NCBI GenBank assembly: GCA_963798275.1
Contig: CAWCTB010000042.1
Span: 32,507-96,506 of the forward strand
From: CAWCTB01 sp963798275
Lineage (GTDB): Bacteria; Acidobacteriota; Terriglobia; Terriglobales; Acidobacteriaceae
Direction: 5' to 3'
Length of the DNA: 64,000 nucleotides
In this document: positions 60,582 to 64,000 of the stretch, piece after piece
How positions within the stretch are numbered: the first letter of the stretch is position 1
Layout: every line of letters begins with the position of its first letter
Position numbers and translations under genes: made by a program
Notes under the pieces: model-generated
The model's input: only the letters and a program-made list of their open reading frames with translations
Told to the model about the DNA's origin: nothing
Databases searched by the model: none

Positions 60582-62307
60582 CTAAGAGGCAGCGGAGTGA
60601 CGGACCTTCGTTCTCTGTCCCTCTGCCTCGACCCCGTAGGCCTTCACTCGCCGGGCGTTAATAGCCGACTCTTGGCCGATTCTCCGTAGTGCTTCCCTTG
60701 CCCGTCCCGACACTTCTTTCATGTCGGGCGTGGCATTCTGAATTCTATCGAACTGAAGGCAGGCGTTAATGATTTTGCGCAGATCGTCGCCTCGACTGTT
60801 CTTAAATACGCGGTAGTAATCTTCGACACAAAGGCTAGACAGAGCGGCGATATCGTCCGGATTCCACCCGTTGATGCTGGCCATCGATTGTAAGATGGCC
60901 GCCGGAGTTCTTTTGTCTTTCAATTTGGCGTATTCGTGCCTAAATGCCAGAACCACTTCGGGGTCGGGCACATCTCCGAAAAATGTGAAAGCGTCTGCAT
61001 TGAAGAACTCGCGATTCCCGGCATGACTGGCAATGTAACGCTGAATCATTTCGGTCGCCTGACTCGGTCTTCCTAGCGCTTTAAACAACACAACGGTACT
61101 GTTCATGTTCAATGGCGAAATCTGCTGGACACCGTTGAGAAACGACTCATACATTTTGTTCGAGGACTTCTTCTTGATTCTCGTCGAAGGAACCGTGATA
61201 CGACTCCCACGCCTTCCAAAATGAGTTGTCTAGCTTGGCTGCCTTGACTCGATTGTCTAACTCCGAGAGCCTGTTTCTTGACGGCGGACGAATCGAAAAA
61301 GCCATTTCGAACGCCTTCTAGGAGGACCAGGTCAAACTCGTCGAGCCCGAAAAAGCCGTATGCTCGGAGCCAGGGAATTCCAGGCGGCCTCAGTATCTGA
61401 CGCCAGCTTCTTGTCGTTGTCGGCAGACCCCGCCCGATGCACCTTGCTTCCTCAGGTGATCAATTGAGGGGGCCCTACCGGGTTCATATACTGCTCCAAC
61501 CGAGTAGCACCAGTGAGTGGACCGCGTTTTCAGCAGAACTTTCTCGTCGAACTCTGCGACGAGTTTGTCGATTTCCTGTACTGACCGCACGATCCTTTTC
61601 ATCAGACGAATGCTAGAAATCCCGAGCATTACGCAATCGGCAGCAAGCAGCTCGGTTGCACTTGTGTGCTCCTATAAGCGCAATACGGACACACTCCTCA
61701 GCCGAAGGAGCGAACTTCATGGATACGTCAACGACCTTTTCGTAGTACGTCTTAAATTCCTCTTTGTCCTCGTTGAGCGCTTCGTCATTCAATATCAAGG
61801 CAACCTTACAATGTTTCTGTTCCTTAAGTATCGACGCTAGTCCTAAGACTTCACGCGCTGATAGGCCGTCGCCCCGCCGCTCGATCATCGTCCAGACAAA
61901 TGACAGTCTCACTAACTGACAGAAACCACACTGGACCAAGGCCGCCGACGTATTTGTTTACGATTGGGATATTCTGGAATAACCGCAAGACCTTCGGCCT
62001 ATTCGGTTCGCTGCCGCTGTGGCGTTCGACCGGAGAGTCTCGAGGCTCCCGGTTCAATTCCAATGTCCTCCGACCTGACGGTGTTCTCAAAGATCGAGTA
62101 CTTAGGATCGTCCGGAGAGTTCATTGCGAACAGGGAGACGTACGAGTACCACTTGAGGGCGACTCCACCTTCCGCTTGCGCGTCACTGACATGACGCTTC
62201 CACGCGAACGTCTTGCCAACGCCCCAGTGGCCGCTGATACATGCAACCTCTGGCTCACTCGATGATAGAAATCTCCGAATTTCGCTGTTTATGAATGCAA
62301 CCGACAC
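60582..62307 (-). pseudogene. KAP-type P-loop NTPase broken by about seven frame changes
   Basis: Following the similarity through successive frames gives a protein of about 575 residues. Walker A is GHWGVGKTFAW (residues about 28-38 from a GTG start at 62307), Walker B is VICLDD followed by IERRGDGLSAREVLGLASIL, and then KVALILNDEALNEDKEEFK, typical of KAP-like NTPases that respond to phage or sit in the membrane. Later parts are TSATELLAADCVMLGISSIR, AWNSL, LRAYGFFGLDEFDLVLLEGV, LSELDNRVKAAKLDNSFWKA and MYESFLNGVQQISPLN. All changes are +1. The region is visibly lower in GC than its flanks. Function in defence is inferred from the family only. Confidence 0.65.
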
Positions 62308-62875
62308 TCTCCACCTTCCGATTGGCTTGGCTTCCGATAATAATTGTATATGGGCGGGTGGTTGACACTGTTGCCCTCTCGGTATTGCGCGTTGCACGGA
62401 GCCGCCATACGCTGGCCGGCTGCCCACCCTTTCTGATCCCATGGTCGGGTAGTTCGTAATGGTCGGAGTCGAAACTCTAAAGCACTGCCAGATCAAGTTG
62501 AGAAAGCGTACATTGCGCTTGTGCCGGCAAACCTCAAACGTTGTAGCAATCCCGCAATCTGCAATTCAGTTGTCAGCAGGAGAGTTGAGAGTTACGAGTT
62601 GGGCTGAGGGGAGAGAGGCCTTCTATCGCCGTTGATTCGGTGGTTCGCACGGGGGAATGTTGGTCTTGCGCTCGACTGCGTTGAGAGACGGAGGAAAACG
62701 AGAATCCCTCGCGGCGGAGACCGCCGCTCGTGATGACAAACGAAGGAGTTGGACCAAAAGCGAAGAGCGAAGGGCGAAAAGCGAGGGGCTTCATCGCGGG
62801 TATAGGGTCCCTCGACGGCGTTCGGTCACTGCCGCGACCTCACTTCGCTCAGGATGGAATCCACCCGGCGAGGTG
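62308..62875. repeat. Intergenic region with repeats right of the KAP gene
   Basis: Contains CAGTTGTCAG (62567-62576) and AGAGTTGAGAGTT, related to 60395-60435; a purine-rich run of GCGAAGAGCGAAGGGCGAAA units at about 62758-62790; and a GTCCCTCGAC...TCGCTCAGGATG stretch (62807-62860) resembling dispersed repeats of related genomes. No believable gene. Confidence 0.5.
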
Positions 62876-64000
62876 TCATCCATGGACTCTGAACTTGGCA
62901 ATGATCGCCGTGATGTCGTCGTGCTGTTCCTGAGAGCTGAATCGCCGGACGTCGTCCACGATTGCGCTCAGAAAAGCCTGGCAAGGCAGTTCCCGATATT
63001 GCCGCAGCGCATCAATCAGGCAGCGCTCGCCAAATTCTTCTCCGCGCCCGTTGCTGGCTTCGGTGATGCCATCGGTGTAAAGAGCAAGCACATCGCCGGG
63101 AGAGAGTTCCTGGTCCCGCATAGAGCAGTCCCACTCTTCGAACAGCCCCAGCAGCGTGCTGGTCGAATCGAGCTGCTCGACGTTACCGTCTGCTCTCAAC
63201 AAAAGGCCAGACAAGTGTCCGCAATTGGCGTATCGCAGTCGCCTAGTCGCGTCGTCGTACTCGGCAAAGAAGAGCGATGCGTAGGCATTGTCGCCAGTGT
63301 TGTCATAGAACATGCGGTTTACGGATCTGAGGAGTGCCTCAGGCTGATCGAAGGCCAGCGCCGACTGGCTCCGCAGGCTGGCCTGTAAATTCGCCATCAG
63401 CAGAGCGGCGGCGATCCCCTTGCCGGAAACATCGCCGATAACCAAGCCCAGCCGCTGCGGCCCAAGATTCAGGAAATCGAAGTAGTCCCCTCCCACTTGT
63501 CTGGCTTGCAGACAGAGGCCTGCGTAGTCCACCGTTTTCAACTGGGGTTGAAGTTGTGGAAACAGCCGCGCCTGCACTTGCTTGGCTATTTCCAATTCGT
63601 GGGCGGCACGGCGTTCGGACTCGAGTTTCTCGGCATGCTCCTGCCGCCGCAACTCCAGGCTTCGCCTCACCTCATCGAATCCTTCCAGTCCAAACGAATT
63701 CCCGTCCGGATCTTCGAACCGCGTAAAGATCGCGCCCCAGTTTGCGTTCTCGGGGGAAACAGGAAATGAACCCCGCGCTCGCTCCACTCTTTGTACTTGG
63801 CGTGGACATCTTCGGTCATGAAAAGCACGTGGCGGTCGACGCCAATCAGGTTGTATTCGGGCCGATCGGGCCTGGGAACAACCAGCGTAAGATTCGCGCT
63901 GCCGTCGGGAGGCGCAACTTCGATCCATCGATGTTCGCCAGAGGTAGGGCGGTGATCCACGATCAGTTCGAAACCCAGTTGGTTCACGTAGAATCGCATG
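62876..64000 (-). CDS. VOC (glyoxalase-like) domain fused to SpoIIE phosphatase, 5' end outside window
   Basis: About 375 residues are visible; the N-terminus lies beyond 64000. The first 110 residues are a VOC domain (RFYVNQLGFELIVDHRPTSG; FTRFEDPDGNSFGLEGF). A helical linker (RRQEHAEKLESERRAAHELE) leads to a SpoIIE/RsbU PP2C phosphatase with GDYFDF, DVSGKGIAAALLMA, LYTDGITEA and HDDITAIIAKF. The VOC part probably senses a small ligand and controls the phosphatase, which would act on an anti-anti-sigma factor. One frame change near 63765, at a C run, is of the -1 type. Fusion of these two domains is unusual. Confidence 0.85.
   Translation of the reverse strand, partial: HAILREPTGFRTDRGSPPYLWRTSMDRSCASRRQRESYAGCSQARSARIQPDWRRPPRAFHDRRCPRQVQRVERARGSFPVSPENANWGAIFTRFEDPDGNSFGLEGFDEVRRSLELRRQEHAEKLESERRAAHELEIAKQVQARLFPQLQPQLKTVDYAGLCLQARQVGGDYFDFLNLGPQRLGLVIGDVSGKGIAAALLMANLQASLRSQSALAFDQPEALLRSVNRMFYDNTGDNAYASLFFAEYDDATRRLRYANCGHLSGLLLRADGNVEQLDSTSTLLGLFEEWDCSMRDQELSPGDVLALYTDGITEASNGRGEEFGERCLIDALRQYRELPCQAFLSAIVDDVRRFSSQEQHDDITAIIAKFRVHG

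Noticed and set aside
385..63999. Programmed +1 frameshifting or a four-base-decoding tRNA as the cause of the frame breaks
   Set aside because: Inferred break sites share no slippery sequence or common quadruplet, and several lie in G or C runs; insertion error explains the sign bias more simply. Kept as a testable alternative in the findings.

Overview
The window looks like a GC-rich chromosome segment from an Acidobacteriota bacterium. The taxonomic signals are an Oar-type TonB-dependent receptor with an N-terminal carboxypeptidase-regulatory domain, an Acidobacteria-type VWFA protein, PEP-CTERM proteins, small DUF2934 and DUF3467 proteins, and a sortilin-like BNR-repeat exoprotein. This is inference from gene families; there is no rRNA in the window. 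One tRNA (Arg, CCG) is present. No CRISPR array was seen.

Layout. 1-5.5 kb: sugar-acid catabolism (Tat-exported aldo/keto reductase, uronate isomerase, LarA-like nickel racemase/epimerase, hexuronate-type MFS transporter, SDR dehydrogenase). 5.6-9.3 kb: phosphoketolase and acetate kinase, convergent, forming the route xylulose-5-P to acetyl-P to acetate plus ATP. 9.8-22.3 kb: four PEP-CTERM exoproteins interspersed with a BNR/VPS10-like exoprotein, a MacB-like permease, an S9 peptidase, a SufT-like Fe-S factor and a small membrane protein. 22.5-25.9 kb: a 3.3-kb integrative element inserted in tRNA-Arg, with 47-bp att repeats, a broken tyrosine integrase and a nested ISL3 transposase. 26-43 kb: DUF2934, DUF4105, a MoaD-MoaE fusion, a VWA protein, a TonB receptor, DUF3467, a GT39-like transferase, GNAT, HyuA, CsbD and Lmo0937-type stress proteins, PheA and Lon. 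43.5-53 kb: a minus-strand block with a membrane-anchored SpoIIE phosphatase, glycosyltransferases and two methyltransferases, probably surface-glycan synthesis. 53.3-57 kb: a molybdenum hydroxylase (IorBA type) and a quinone oxidoreductase. 57.4-60.5 kb: a cell-wall pair (transpeptidase, then SpoIID fused to an HExxH domain). 60.5-62.3 kb: a lower-GC, badly broken KAP-type P-loop NTPase. 62.9-64 kb: a VOC-SpoIIE phosphatase fusion, truncated by the window end.

Two window-wide patterns stand out. First, five intergenic loci carry hairpins whose stems differ but whose apex is always CTTCAG or CTTTAG, with compensatory stem changes between copies. Second, about 40 reading-frame breaks are visible in about 20 genes, and nearly all are shifts of the same sign (+1, one surplus base). 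Insertion-biased sequence error is the simplest explanation, so single-frameshift genes are annotated here as probably intact genes and only the most damaged ones as pseudogenes.
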